Both the position numbers and the translations under genes were made by a program. DNA of 64,000 nucleotides from Fratercula arctica (Eukaryota; Chordata; Aves; Charadriiformes; Alcidae), in assembly GCA_947846985.1 (NCBI GenBank), contig CANTUZ010000026.1, positions 52,434,730 through 52,498,729 of the forward strand, read 5' to 3'. Shown here one piece after another: positions 1 to 13,153 of the stretch; the first letter of the stretch is position 1; each line of letters opens with the position of its first letter. The notes under the pieces are model-generated. The model was not told the origin of the DNA. It searched no databases and worked only from the letters and a program-made list of their open reading frames with translations.

Positions 1-1019
1 TTCTTAAAAGAAAATAGAAATAAAAACGTTAGGTATACCAATAATTGAATAAAAATATTACTTATTTTTATTTAAAATAGTCTTGTAGAACTCATAAAAA
101 CATTACCTTTTACAAGAAAAAATATAACTCTTGTAGGAAGTAGGAATAACAAATTTGTTTCTCACTTAATTTGTTGTAGTTGAAAATGCCTCTTATTTAA
201 GGGTGTTTTAAAAGAGATATTATTTTATATTTCAGCACTCTCAAGTTTTCTTAATTTTATGCAATAGTTTGCAATGATTTCTTTGGAGATGTTTCAGCCA
301 TTCATGTCTGAGAGTACTTGGAGACTCTTAAATCCAAAGCCATTTGTCTGCTGTGCATATTCACTCACTCTACACCTTAAACAGTCTTGTAAAACTCTCA
401 TTGCAATGGACAAAGGAATGTTATTTGCAGGGGTTAGCAACAGCTCAATAATTTTAAAGAGAGAAAAAAAGAAAAACTTTCACACTGTGGAAAACATTTT
501 TGGAGCTGCATGGCGCAGAGGATTGTAATAAGATACTAAGCTCAGTTCTGTAGCTGACTAGCGATCAGGGTCATGTCTTGGGTCCAGATAAGCCATGCTC
601 ATACAACACCCCTGAGTAGGCCAGGTGATTTTCTGTTATCTTTCCAGTATGAGAATGCAGACTGAAGGCTAGGGGTTGCTGTAGTATCGGCTTTTTTAAA
701 AATATCTCCAAGGAAATATGGATCCCTACAATACAGCTAGTAGCTTCATACTAGCTCCAACAAGGTATCCCTCAACAGCCTTCTTTATTACACTGAATTC
801 TCTGTATCAGGAATTGCAATGCCAACAGTTGTGGAAGAAGACACTGTCCTGAGTTTATGTTTACTGGCAAGAACAAGATAAGTTCACCAGTTGAGAAGGA
901 TGAAATCTTACGTATTTTAACCGATGAGGTAAACAGGAGTGTAGAAATGATTCTTGAACCAGTTGTGCCACATTAAAGCCTAAGACTTTTTAATAAGTAC
1001 TTTATATCCGATAGACACC

Positions 1020-1040
1020 TTTTTTTTTTTTTTTTTTTTT
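1020..1040. repeat. Poly-T tract (21 nt)
   Basis: Uninterrupted run of T. It could be the tail of an old minus-strand retrocopy or simple slippage; no recognisable retrocopy body flanks it. Confidence 0.9.
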
Positions 1041-4000
1041 CATCTTTAACTGTATTTTTCACACTGGATGTACTTTTAGAGAGAAAATTAAATTCTAGTA
1101 AATTAGATGACTTTTGTGTGTGCTAGAGATAAAAGAAATAAAACAATTTTTTTTTTTTAATGCCTTTTAGATTTTAATTTGGAAACATCATTGTCATCTT
1201 CAAAGATACCTATTTTTTTACTCCTCTGATCTTTACAGCTTCTTTTAGTGAATGGATTTTCTTCTGGCTGTATTTTCTGTTTCTTTTTCTGTACTAGCTT
1301 TTTCTGGGAGGATGGCCAGCAAATGTGGCTTGCAAACTTCCTTTCAGAGACTGAATGGGAAAAGGTATCTCAGCTACATGGATACTGAAAGATGAGTTTC
1401 CTGGATATAATGACAGTGAAGGCAGAGGGGTTAGGTGTGCTTATGGATGAATAGGACTGATTTAGATTACAGAAGAAATCACAGTTCACACAGGATAGGT
1501 TGTTCAGATCATCTGTAAATGTAATGACTGTTGGATGGTCACAAAACCTCTGCACAATTTGACACAGTATTTGTCTGTGAGTATCTGTGAAGTACAGTAA
1601 GGCAGGCTTTACAAACTCTTGTCTAACATAGAGGTATAACATGCATGGGATTTTTTTTGTTTGTAGCAGAGAACATCAATAGACTAAAACTTTTTGATAT
1701 TTAATGAGATAAATTCTTCATAATCAACAGGTAGGACTTTGGAAATTATGAAAAACTTGTTGCATACAGCCTACATTTTCTGATGTCTCCATTGCATCTT
1801 TTGGGAATGCATGGACTTACAAAAGTATGCGGGGAAGTCTTGGTCTCACTTAAATCTATTGGAATTAAAACTTCCACACAGGTGTCTGGGGCCACTGTTT
1901 CTACATGTGGTATCTGTATTGACCTAGAGGTCGGCCCATGTGAGTTTAATTACAAAACAAAGGTAAAAACTCACATTATATGTCTTTGCTCATTAGTGAT
2001 GTAGGTCACCAGGTTGAAAACAGTTACCTGGTGGAAAAAAAAAAGGATTTCTGAATCTAAAGGTTTCTTGTGTGTTTCTTATTGCTGAAAAGAGATCACC
2101 TCTAAAGTAGAACAAAAAATGCTTTTGAAACAAGAAATTAAAAAAACACCTGGAAGAAAGATGTCAGTTTGGTAAAATGTATACTTTCCCCTTGAAACAC
2201 TATTAAAAATTTCAAACTGTTTTTCCATGCAGGTGTGAGAATATGACTGTATAAAAAAGATTATCTGTGGTCCTAGAACTGGCATGTGAGACATGAGACA
2301 TTGGGGATCTCCTGGAAAGAGCTTGTACATTTTATTGAATTGCCGAAAGAAAAGGTGTATAACTGCCTTGTTATTTTTTTGTGCAAAAGTATGTAGGTGT
2401 TGCCCATAGGAAAATAATATATTAATTACATGCACTGCTTTGAATTTTTGCTTTGCAAAATAGGCATACTGTATGTTTTAAAATGAGGAAAGGGAGAGTT
2501 TTTCCCTCTTTTCCCCAACTGACTTTATCCTTCCTTGGATTTGTGCACTATTCAGATATAAAAAAGAAGTAATACATTATAGGAAAAAAGTCTAATGAAT
2601 CACAGAGTGGACTCTGTTTCATAGGAAACATGCCTTATACTGAGGTCATTTATACAACATGTAATTAATTTAGAGAGTTGTTTTGTTGTGAAAATAACTG
2701 CTAGATTTTCATCTCTCTTCTTGTGTGCATTCACAAGTTTTTGAAAGTTTGAGACCGAATTCTGATTCTGCATCTTATGATGCCCTTTACAACCCATGTT
2801 CTTTCTCCTTTTTCTTTTGATGAAAGGCTTTTTTAACACACACAACTAGAAACTAAATTTGATGTCTGACATGAAAGTTCTGATTTCTCAATTGTAATAA
2901 ATCAGTGATTGGCTATGACCGAGTTATTTGCATACAGCTAGGCAGGCATACCATTGAGTTCAGTGTATCCAGAACTTTCTCTTGATTATCCAGCTGGGCT
3001 GGATGTAGATCAGAGTCCTAAGGAAGTGTATTTCATCTTATCCTTTGAGAACATCTAATGAAAAGCAAGGAATTTCCTGCAAGGGCTTGATATTCCAGCA
3101 TTTTTTCTCAAAAATACACGTCTGTTTCTAGTTCAGGTTCACTTAAGGGCAAGATTTTCAAAGCTCATTTTCTCTTACATTGGGCATGAATGTGTTCTCT
3201 GCCATATCAGGAAGAACTGAATTAGGAGTGCTTGTAGAAAAGTACTCAAGAACATAAGAAATCAGTTTAAATCAGTAAAATTTATTACACCAAATTTTGC
3301 CTATGTGTATGTTCTTTACCAGATTAGCATTATTGTAATTCTTATTATTTGTTTGTGGACAGAAGTGAGTCAAGTTAAAAAGATGTTTTCCAAGTCTTTG
3401 AAAATGTCACTGATGCAAACACAATATCTAGCTAATTTGTTCAATTACTTCTTTTGACAAATGAAATTTGCTTATTCCATGTTGATATTATCAACACCCC
3501 CCCAATTCATCAGTCTTGTACCGTCACTGCAGACCAAAATGTTTTCTTTAAAAGAAAAAAATATTAAAATCTTACATGGACAATTCAATTTGGAATGTAA
3601 GAACACCCTTCTTATTCCTCTGTTCCATTATTGCTATTCTAGTCTCACTTTGATGACACCTGTGTACTTTGTTTGGTTGGTGTACAACATAAAATGTCAT
3701 TTTAGATTATCTTTGCTTTAGTCTTCAGAGGGATTATTCAATAAGACAGGCTTGCAGTGACTAAGTTGACCTTTAGAATTTTCAAAAATACACACTTTTT
3801 GGTTGCTCTTTTTGTTGCTGTTGTTGTTGTTTTGTTTTTGTGCGTGCATGTGTGTTTGTTTGACAGACCTGGAAGACCGGTTAAATGTTGTATTAACAGC
3901 TACAGGGGGAAACAATATAAGTGTAATGGCTTATAAATGCAACCTATTCTGAGGTAAATATTTTCTGCAGAAAAGTCAAAGAACAGAAGAAAACATACAG

Positions 4001-4410
4001 GAAACCACTTTTCCAAGAAAAAGCAACTGATCATTATAGAAAAACAAAACACATATAAATCAGAATTGTATACCTTAATTCCAAAGGGGAAAATAAAAAT
4101 ACTAATGTTTCTCTGAATTAAAAGGCAATTTCTGATGAAAAAAAACCCAGCCAAAATCCCACAGCTAAAATTTCAATTTTATTGTCCAAAGTGCTTTTCA
4201 CACTGGAGGGGCTCAGAGGAAATGAAGCTTCAACACATGACTTGGGTAGTTTATTTAAGTAAAAGCCTTCAGTAGAAAAACACACAGACTTGAATCTAGA
4301 GACACTTAGTGTGATTCAGTATTTTACAGAATAAGGGAGCTTTCCTTACTCAGATCTATAAGAAGAACTATGCAGTCCTGATATTGCAGGGTTTTTTGGC
4401 TGGTGGTTTC

Positions 4411-4435
4411 TTTTTTTTTTTTTTTTTTTTTTTTT
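4411..4435. repeat. Poly-T tract (25 nt)
   Basis: Uninterrupted T run. The poly-Phe and poly-Lys frames that cross it on the two strands are artefacts of this tract. Confidence 0.9.
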
Positions 4436-6021
4436 CCAGAAAGACTATTATGACGGCAACTGAGCCAATTAGTGATGCCAGATGTCTTCCAGTACGGAGA
4501 GAAAAAAAAAAGCAAGCATTAGCTTTTGCTGGAAGCTTTTGGAATCTTCACCAGGAAGATTTGGTGATCTGTTTGTCAATGTTATTTTTCAAGTGCTTTT
4601 AATATTCCATATATTACCATCTAGATGTATACTGAGTTAGGACAAACTGTTACACAATATGTTCATATAGTTTTCAGAAGTGTGCTCATTAGTAGGAGAG
4701 GCCATGAATTGTACAAGGATGGTATAATAAATACTGAAAGCAGGTGGAATATGCCAGGGTTAATGCACTACAAAATCAGAGCTATGAGAGATTTGTCCAG
4801 CTTAACTTCTTTAAATGGTTTACTAACCTTTTAGAGGTGCAGCAGCAGAGAAGCCCTATTAAATCCTTATTAAATCCTGTAAACCTTGAGATTGATTATT
4901 CTAGCTGAAATTATTCCAAGAGACACATCGTTTCTGCTCTGCTTCCTCAGATCTGATTTCACACTGCTATGTTTCGGTAGCATCCTTGAACCACTCATAT
5001 CCTCCTAGAATAAACAGCAATGTGTTCAGTTGAGCCTAGTAATTTTCACCATACCTTGTCAGTGCAAGGCACTGTTTAAATAAACGGAATGAGGAGCCTG
5101 TGTCTAGCTGATGGTCAAGGAAGTATCAAAACAATGGCACAGACAAACCATCATGATCTCCAAAGTGTGCGAGCCTGAGTAGCCAAAGACTTAATGCAGG
5201 AGACAGAATAAGCAGGGCACCGTGTGGGAATGCAGTGACATATTCTTTCTTTTTGGCTTTGTTAAAAGGTTTATAGGGGGGGATTCCAATATTAAAGATT
5301 TTCCTGAATTGAGATGAGAGTCAGTAGGCCATGCTGTTCCGGGAGACTTATGTCTTTTGCGATAGATGTGTTTGAAGCAAGAATCAGGCACTCACATTCA
5401 ATTTAAGGATATGTGAACTTACAGAGAATGAAACTGAGGAAAATAAGATCTAAATCCCATATAAAGTTTAATGTCCAGGCTGAGCACAGCCCTATAAACC
5501 CTTTTACTTCTGCCTGTACAGATGGTCTCATATTCCCAAATTCCATTTTTATTTTGTTAGAAAATCCACCCAGACTGCAATAAGTAAAAACCTCTGTTGG
5601 AGATGTATCTGTCTTTGCAGATCTGGGTTTATATTTGTAGGAGATAATAAACGAAGTTGAACTGACAGGCACAGCTGGAGAACTTCCTTTCCCCAAACTG
5701 GTCATCTTGCTATTTCCCGTTATAGATATCTCTTCCTTTTACAAATTCCCGGATCACTTCTGGAGACATGATGCAGTGAAGATGAGAGTGACCAGGCACT
5801 CAGTGAAAGGCACACAACCACCATTCAGGATAATCTCCCTGGAATTTATCATGCAGTTACATGTAACTGCAAATACGGAACACCACAATCTAACAGCACA
5901 CCCTTCCTGGACTGATGAAAGTATAGCATTTCACACTTTCCAAAACCTAGCAAACCAAATTGTATGCAATTTGTGTATTTATTTTGCTGTAAAAAAGCAC
6001 CCATCTGGAATTCTCAGAATT

Positions 6022-6085
6022 TCAGACTAATATGAGTTGGAAAGAACCTCTGGAGCTGGAATGATATGCTGCTGAAGAAACATCC
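6022..6085 (-). repeat. Possible CR1 3'-end scrap
   Basis: About 25 bases around 6022-6047 read like the reverse complement of a CR1 3' untranslated end (GAGTTGGAAAGAACCTCTGG), the phrase that opens the clear minus-strand copies elsewhere in the window. The match decays within 30 bases and no octamer-type end is visible. It could be an old, eroded insertion or chance. Confidence 0.3.
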
Positions 6086-9000
6086 AACAGTGCAAGGCAA
6101 ATAACCTAATTGTCAGTGAATGAATCCTTTCTGCTGCCAAGTCAATGGCTGACAGTCCAAGTCGTCCTTACTCACTTGCCATGTCCACACTCACTTCATA
6201 AAAAGAGCAGGCGAGGTAATGTGCAAAGGTGTCTTCTTCTAGACGAACAGGGTGAGTTCTGGAATTAAGGAGTCTGTCTTTCTGTGAAACAGAACGGAAA
6301 GCTGAGTGACTAATCTGATTGCAACTGGTGAGGTATCATGCTGGGGAAGTGGCATTTTCTAGGGAAACAAGGAACCAAACCATTTGACCTTTTAAAGGTC
6401 ACTTTTAATGTCAGTTACAAATCAGTTGGAAGCCAGGACAGCCACGAAGAACTCGTGTTATATCTCCCTACAAAGGAACTTCAAAGTAAGCAGTCAGTTA
6501 TGTTTTTTCACTAATACATAGGTCCATGGAAAATGTATAATGCTTCCTCAGATGTATGGACAATGATGGAGAAATCCAAAATAAAGAGGAAAATGGTTGC
6601 AAATCCAACATGTTTGACCATATTTAAATATTCTGTCACTGATGAAAATAGTTTAAAAAATTTGTTTACAAATAGAAGAAATTCAGAAAATTTCTACTGA
6701 GTACAAAATATTCTTGGTTGTGAAGCTCGTAGTTTAAGCTGTATGAATGCACGCTGATAAAGTCTTTTGTATTTCTTCCTCCTGCTTCCTCTGGTATTTG
6801 GAAACCCAAGGGAAGAACACTTGGAGGCACAGCCATCTGCTCCTCTAAACACATCAAGTTTAATCGCGTATTTTAGCAAATTATGATACACCACATTTCA
6901 TTTTTAAGGGAAAACTCTATGGTTCATTGCGCTTTGGCATGAACTGAACAAACTGCAAAGCGCATTTGGCCTTCTTTTTAAAGGTCTTTCAAAATTGACC
7001 CTTCCCTTTTGTCTGATGTTTAATTTCTCATTGACTGTCTGACAGCTTCTGATGATTTTTTTTTTTTTTTTTTATTTTTATCAAACTCCATTGCAAAGAC
7101 TAAGCTCCAATTTGACAACTGTATCTTTTCTATTAATTCAAAGGATGGGTTGAGGATTAGATGACAACAGTTGCCCCTGATGCTAAATACAAAAAACATA
7201 GAAATTCATCTGTTTCCCTTTCCTTTCCTTTCTGCTCTTTGATTTAGAGGTCCTTGAAACTTAGCTTGTATCTTTGTACAAGACAAATAGAAAAACAGTA
7301 CAAAAGGAATAGAAGACTATGCTTTAGCATTGAATGACATCAGAGACATCATGGAGTCATCTTTGTTTCTTTTTTCCCATTCCTAGGCTGTTTGTGTTCA
7401 TGTTGATGTTCATGCTTATTCGCTTTTTCTAGAATTGGACATATTGAACCTGCTAATTTTGATAATATACTAACACTTCGAAGAGATTTAAAAAAAATAT
7501 TCTCCCTGCTTAACTGTACTCTAATTAGAATACTCTGCCTGTTGCCTTGTTTTACAATGTAATTGCTTCTCAATTTTCTTTAGACAAACCACCTTCCAAC
7601 TTTATTGTATATTGCTATTTTTCTCTCTTTATTTTTTTTCTAATGCCCTGCCATTCACCAGTTTAGAGCCATTATCAGCTTTGGAGAATCAAATTTGCAT
7701 TATTCTGTGGTAGAATAAAGGATCAAGCAAATATTTAACTACTGTTCAGACAAAAATGTATGTGTTTTTTGTGTTATGGTTTTAGGTTTTACATGTTGTG
7801 TTGGGTTGTTCTATCTTTTCTTGTATTACACTGTGAGTTTGTGTTTGTACGTTGTGAATGCAGAAGATGCATGACTTACATCTAAGTTAAAATATAAAGC
7901 TTATGCTTTGTTTCACATACCCTCTCCCTGAAGTTGAGATACAGACAGACTGCACTGTAATTAATCTGTTTTCAATAACTTTTTTTTTTTTTTTTTTCAT
8001 TTGTGCTCGGGCAATTTTGGTCACACTAACTTTCTTAACTTTCAGAGAAACAGAAAGCATAGAACCTAAAATCTATTAATTAATCTGTAACTGCACAGGC
8101 TACTGCTTTAAAATGACAGTGCATCTTTAAGAATTAAACATTCAGTCATGGCATGTTGCAGTAAACTCACTGAAACATAGTATCTTCTGAGAGACTTTTC
8201 AAAGCAGGCGTTTAACTGAAGTCATGTAATGACACTTAATTGGATATTTTTTTGCTGGTTTCAGTCAATTGAAGTCATTATTAATGTGGAGCACAAATGG
8301 AGCTGAATTTGAAGAGGCGCTTGCTGAAACTCTCTTCTAATAATGCCAATAGAGCATAGTGCAATCGTTGTAACTCCTGTGGCTGCTAATCTTTTGGATC
8401 TGATTAATTGTAAAAACTGATAAAAAAATGTCTGCTTTCAGGGTAGTGTGGCTTTGATTCATTTCTTGCTGTTAACTGAAAAACACATTTCCCAAACCTC
8501 AGACAAATACAAACTAAATGACTATCAGCCTTGAAACAAACAACAGAGGACTGACTTGAAAGAGGTAAGCTATGTATTTCATAGAGATATGAAACACAGA
8601 CGTCTCTCTGAGTGCCTCGCTTTGCAATTCAGTAAGGAAAAATGAAGGTCACTGTTGCTTTAAAAGCTTTGTTAAAAAAGCCATTGACAGCACAATTTGC
8701 TACTAATTGTACCTGATCTCATTTATCTAAATCCTTCTCATCCTTGCCTATATTCCACCACATTTATCCATGGCTATGCTTTCATAACAGCCACTTTGCC
8801 TGCAGATGGGATGGTGGGACATTACGTACTATTGCACTAGTGCTGGTTCTTTGACAAGTGACAGGTGGCTTGTTTCTGTCCCTGAGGGGTGGGATAATTT
8901 ATTTCACCAATGAGTTTGGCCTCTGGCAGCCTACAAACTAAGGGCCTTGAATGTTAAGTCAAATTGTGTCTGGGGACGCATAACAAGACTATCTCTGGAA

Positions 9001-10150
9001 CCAGCACTGACCAGAAGAATATCCAGCCTGCAGAACAAAATACCTCAGTACACACTTAGCTGCTACCTACTGATACAACTAGAATGAAATACACTGATGT
9101 TTGTGGCATATAAATTACATGACATGACTCATTTGTCATACCCTAAATAATTGTAATTGTAGATGTAGAATTTCCTGGCACAAAATATGCTGGACTTGAA
9201 TTAAAATGTAGCATGTATCAGAAGTCTAAAAGTAATAATATTAAAATAAATAATATTAAGTTTATCAAGGGAAAGTGTATAACTCTTTTTTACAAAAATA
9301 CACATCTCATAGAAGAGCTTACACATTTAGGATTTACAGACAACTATTACTCAGACCCATTGTGATGCTTTGCAATACACATGCAGCCATGATTTGTACT
9401 GTTTATAATTTCAGGTGAGATTAAAATGGCTTCAAAAAGTCATATTTGTGTATATTTCAGTTCCATCCATTTGTTAAAAATAGGATACCTGTATTTTACA
9501 GAAGGTTGTCTGGATTTTACTGTATTTTTGCTTGAGTCAGGATTGGGAGGAAAAGATATCTTAAATATTACTCATTAACATTAAAGCTTTCCTTTGGGAT
9601 AAAAAAAAATACCCATGAAGTGTTTTCAGTCTGTTCCTAAAAGTACTCTCAATCTGCACTTTCTTTGAACATGTTGATCAGAGTAACTGATTCTTTTAAT
9701 GATAAAATGTCACCAGAGGGTGGGAGTTCTGTTCCTGAGTCTCAGCATCTCTATGTCCCGCAGGGGAGTATGTGGTCTTTTCTCAGTGCCACCACGGTAC
9801 CAGGTTATGGAAGAATTTTGATAATCATCATAATTTAATGTAAGGGGATACAATAGTAAAATCAAATACACATAATCATGCCCTTGTTATAAACTGATTT
9901 TAAGGAAAACAAACAAACAAACAATTTAAATTAATTTTAATTTTATGCATGTTATGTTGTTCATGTTGTTTCTTTGTTTGGAATATCCAGGAGGAAGATG
10001 AGAAAGTTCCGTATTTCCTAAAGATCCAGGAACTAGTAGATTTATTAGGAAATTCTTAGAAAATTTGTCCCATGTGTGGTCAGATCCTCCGTATTTTGGG
10101 AACATTTAGCTTATTGATAAAAACTCACTGTATGAGTTTATACTGTATTA
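6086..10150. other. Unique AT-rich sequence with possible conserved non-coding patch
   Basis: No gene recognised. Simple tracts include T18 at 7056-7073 and T18 at 7980-7997, and there is an (AAAC)n-like stretch near 9905-9922. The patch at 8281-8430 is compositionally complex and free of slippage runs, and is listed separately. A splice-like pair at 6243-6251 is discussed in the findings. Confidence 0.5.
8281..8430. promoter_or_regulatory. Possible conserved non-coding element
   Basis: About 150 bases of balanced, complex sequence without homopolymers, containing homeodomain-type cores (GATTAATTG near 8402). It stands out from the low-complexity DNA on both sides, as deeply conserved enhancers often do. 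This is a judgement from texture only; no alignment was possible. Confidence 0.2.
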
Positions 10151-10440
10151 TAGAATCATAGAATCATCGAATTACCTAGGTTGGAAGGGACCTTTCAGAT
10201 CACCTAGTCCAACCATCAATGCAACTCTGACAAAAACCATCACTAAACCATATCTCTAAGCGCTATGTCTACCTGTCTTTTAAATACCTCCAGGGATGGT
10301 GCCTCAACCACCTCCCTGGGCAGCCTGTTCCAATGCTTAATAAGCTTTTCAGTGTAATTTTTTTTTTTCCTAATATCCAGTCTAAACCTCCCCTTACACA
10401 ACTTGAGGCTGTTTCCTCTTGTCCTAGCACCTGTATTCTT
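10151..10440 (-). mobile_element. CR1 LINE, 5'-truncated 3' end
   Basis: This is a CR1-family non-LTR retrotransposon fragment in minus orientation. Its 3' end lies at 10151 with the repeated ATAGAATCATAGAATC motif, followed by the usual untranslated phrase TTGGAAGGGACCTTTCAGAT. Read on the minus strand, the last 60 or so codons of ORF2 are still open and include the conserved phrases [28 protein letters not shown] and a terminal DIALRDMV. The 5' break falls near 10440, so endonuclease and most of reverse transcriptase are missing. 5' truncation is normal for CR1, which is copied from its 3' end by target-primed reverse transcription. It shares its 3' end with the copy at 37.14 kb and belongs to the same subfamily. 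It is dead and cannot encode a functional product. Confidence 0.93.
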
Positions 10441-12126
10441 GCAAGTAATCACGGTACATCCAGTGGAAATACTAACACAAAGCACTGAAGCAGATACAGA
10501 GAAGTAAGGTGCAGACTACAAACAGCCATGGCTAATAACTGCTAGAGCTCTTATGGACTCATTATGGATAGTCTTAAATCAAGATTAGTTGTGGTCAGGT
10601 TGGGTCTTGTAAAGAATTTACTGGATGAGATTGAGATGTACCGGGGACAAAACAGCTAACTGTAGTGGTTCTTTCTGACCTTAAAATACATGGAAGAGGG
10701 AAACGAAATACCGTGATACATATATCACAATGTATACTGAAGTGCTGGGGTCAGTGATCAAACAACACTTTCAGGCAGGAAATAAGAAAAAACAAGACAT
10801 TACTTTTGGTTTAATTGAAGGCTATCTTTGAACACTCAGAGCATTAGACAGAAATCCTCTCCTTGTGAAAGGACCTGTGAACGTTCAGTGAAACAAAGAG
10901 TCTCCTAATACAGGAGATATGTGTGTGTGTGTGCACGCGTCAGTGTTATTTCCACCCCTGCTTATAGATAAAATGACTAAACTTTTTGCAAACAATTGCT
11001 AAATTTGGCATTATTTTTGAAAGGTTAAAATTGCAGCCTTGTTTACCCTCATCATAGATAAATAGAATATTCTCCCTTAAATTTAAACTGTTACCTTTCA
11101 TGAGAGATTTAAACTGTTTTTTGTTGAGGATTTTAAAGGAGTAATGCATTATTTTAATATTGTTTTAATAGTAAGAGCTAAATCTCCCCTAAAATAAATG
11201 CAAGTTAAAATTACTAATAAAGAATTAGTATTAATGATTTGTTCTTCTAAATAATGACTGAAAATTCTTACAATTTGCCCATTCTTCACTCAAACAACCA
11301 AAAAAGTTTTGGGTTTTTTTTGTTTGTTTGTTTGGTGTATTACATAGGAGAAGCAAGAATGGTGAATTCACTATATGGTAAAAAGAATGTAGTGGGTATA
11401 TTTAGCCGTGGAGTAATAAATCTAAAGTTTAATAGATAGAATAAAAGCTTTTCTAGCACATGCAAGCAAGATGCTTTCATACCAATCTTGGCTGCTGAGC
11501 AAGGAAAGAGCAAATAAAATTTATTATATGATCTGTGGCTATATGAATGCAGATGTGCACAAATATTTTCCAAAGAGAAAGCTTCCTCAGCTTTGTTTCC
11601 ATTAATAATTTTAAGAAGACATTATGTAGCTAGCAGTATGTCTGCTAATAAATCTCAAATAATTCAGCCCAAAGTTGGTGTTTATATCTTCCATTTCATT
11701 TTCAGTCTGGATTTCATGGATTCATTTAACTCATCTTTTCCTCTGAACAAGCGAGGGTACTGTTTCTCCCCTGTGGCTATTGTCTGATTGTGAATAAGCA
11801 CCTTTAGAAGGCCTGAGCTGCTACAGGATTTTTTTTTTTTTTTTTTTTTTTTTTTGGAACAAAGGATTGAGTCTCTCACAAGGATTGAAAGCTAAGCAGG
11901 TTGTCTGAGTAAGTTCTAAATAATTTTTCCCCTTCAGACTGTATAATTTTTACACTTACGAAGCCTGAGTGGTGTCTTTGTTTTATTCGTCTTTAAAGCT
12001 TTTTGAATGCAGATTTAAAATTCATCTTCCTTTTTTTTTAGGCAAGCAATTTCAGTTATTGTCCTTATAACTTGCTCACAGGTGGTTAAGAAGGTCTTGA
12101 GTCAGCTTTTTTGTAGTTAAAATATT
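10441..12126. other. Unique AT-rich sequence
   Basis: No gene recognised. It holds a short GT dinucleotide run (about 10918-10933) and a 27-base poly-T tract at 11829-11855. Open frames of 60-77 codons on both strands overlap each other and look random. Confidence 0.55.
11829..11855. repeat. Poly-T tract (27 nt)
   Basis: Uninterrupted run of T with no retrocopy body recognised beside it. Confidence 0.9.
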
Positions 12127-12592
12127 CCACAGAACCATCTCAAGTCGGAAGGGACCCATAAGGATCATCGGATCCAACTCTCTGCTCCTTGCAGGACCAC
12201 ATAAAACTAAACCATACGACTAAAAGCATCATCATACAGAAACTCCTTGAACTCTGACAGGCTTGGTGCCTTGACCAGTTTTCTGGAAAGCCTGTTCCAG
12301 TGACTGACCGCTCTCTCACTGATGAACCTTTTCCTAATGTCAATCTGTACTTCCCCTGACACAGCTTCATTCCGTTTCCCTGTGTTCTATCACTGGTCAC
12401 CAGAGAGAGGAGATCAGCACCTCCCCCTCTGTTGCCTGCCCTGAGGAAGTTGTAGACTGTGATGAGGTCACCCCTCAGCCTTCTCTTCTCCAAGATGAAC
12501 AAACCAAGTGATCTCAGCCACTCCTCATAAATCTTGCCCTTAAGATCTTTCACCATCTTGATTGCCCTCCTCTGGACACACTTTAATAGTGT
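12127..12592 (-). mobile_element. CR1 LINE, older 3' fragment
   Basis: This is a minus-strand CR1 fragment, more diverged than its neighbours. The 3' untranslated phrase at 12127-12180 (AAGTCGGAAGGGACCCATAA) and the ORF2 C-terminal region are recognisable. On the minus strand, phrases equivalent to [31 protein letters not shown] and SVTGTGFPENW lie in one open frame of about 138 codons (12140-12556). The last phrase corresponds to the conserved HWNRLPREV and is shifted and altered. No terminal octamer repeat is preserved at the 3' end, and the 5' end is truncated near 12592 inside the region just after reverse transcriptase. The different 3' untranslated text points to another CR1 subfamily than the 10.15 and 37.14 kb copies. 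It is non-functional. Confidence 0.9.
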
Positions 12593-13115
12593 GACGACAT
12601 ATTTTACTGGTATATTGTTATAATAGTTACATTATTTCTTGAACAGGTTCAAAACAAGAACCTACTTTAATTAAAACAAATACAAGAAAGGATTTCATGC
12701 TAAAACACTGTAAGAGATAAACTTTTTCTCAGTTGTATCGAAGGTATCAAAATAATGAATGGACTAGCTGATTACCATTCCACAAGTATCCAGTTCACAA
12801 AAGTATAGTACCACTAGAGGCACTAAATAACAAACTTCATAGCAATTTATTTCGTCACAATGTGAAAAGCAGGAGGAACAATAAGGTCTGGCCTTTTCTG
12901 ACTGGAAGAAGGTACCTAAGAGTTCATGGTCTGTGCTACAAAAGCCTCTGGATGACTGAAGTACGAAACTATTCTGAGCTTTATAAACTCCTGTTTCTTC
13001 TGAACAGAAATTCGCTCATATATATCTAATGAGAAAAGTTAGTAAAGATGGACTGATGTGCCTTAGAATATTAATTCCTTCACAAAGACCTCTTTCCAAA
13101 TTTTTTTTTTACGTG

Positions 13116-13121
<6 letters not shown>

Positions 13122-13152
<31 letters not shown>
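13122..13152. repeat. Poly-T tract (31 nt)
   Basis: Longest T run in the window. A second, shorter T run lies about 20 bases upstream (13101-13110). Confidence 0.9.

Positions 13153-13153
<1 letters not shown>

Larger units (their letters stand above)
1..6020. other. Unique AT-rich non-coding sequence
   Basis: No gene or clear transposon is recognised here. The stretch holds poly-T tracts (1020-1040 and 4411-4435) and a short TTG-rich tract near 3812-3839. Short open frames on both strands, including about 100 codons at 5403-5705 (-) and 5707-6030 (+), lack splice context or any family motif that I recognise. This reads as intergenic or intronic vertebrate DNA. Confidence 0.6.

Noticed and set aside
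4324..4602. Frames with poly-Lys or poly-Phe stretches on both strands
   Set aside because: Created by the T25 tract; no coding signal outside it.
5403..6030. Opposed open frames of 100 and 107 codons
   Set aside because: Head-to-head chance frames; no splice context and no family motif.
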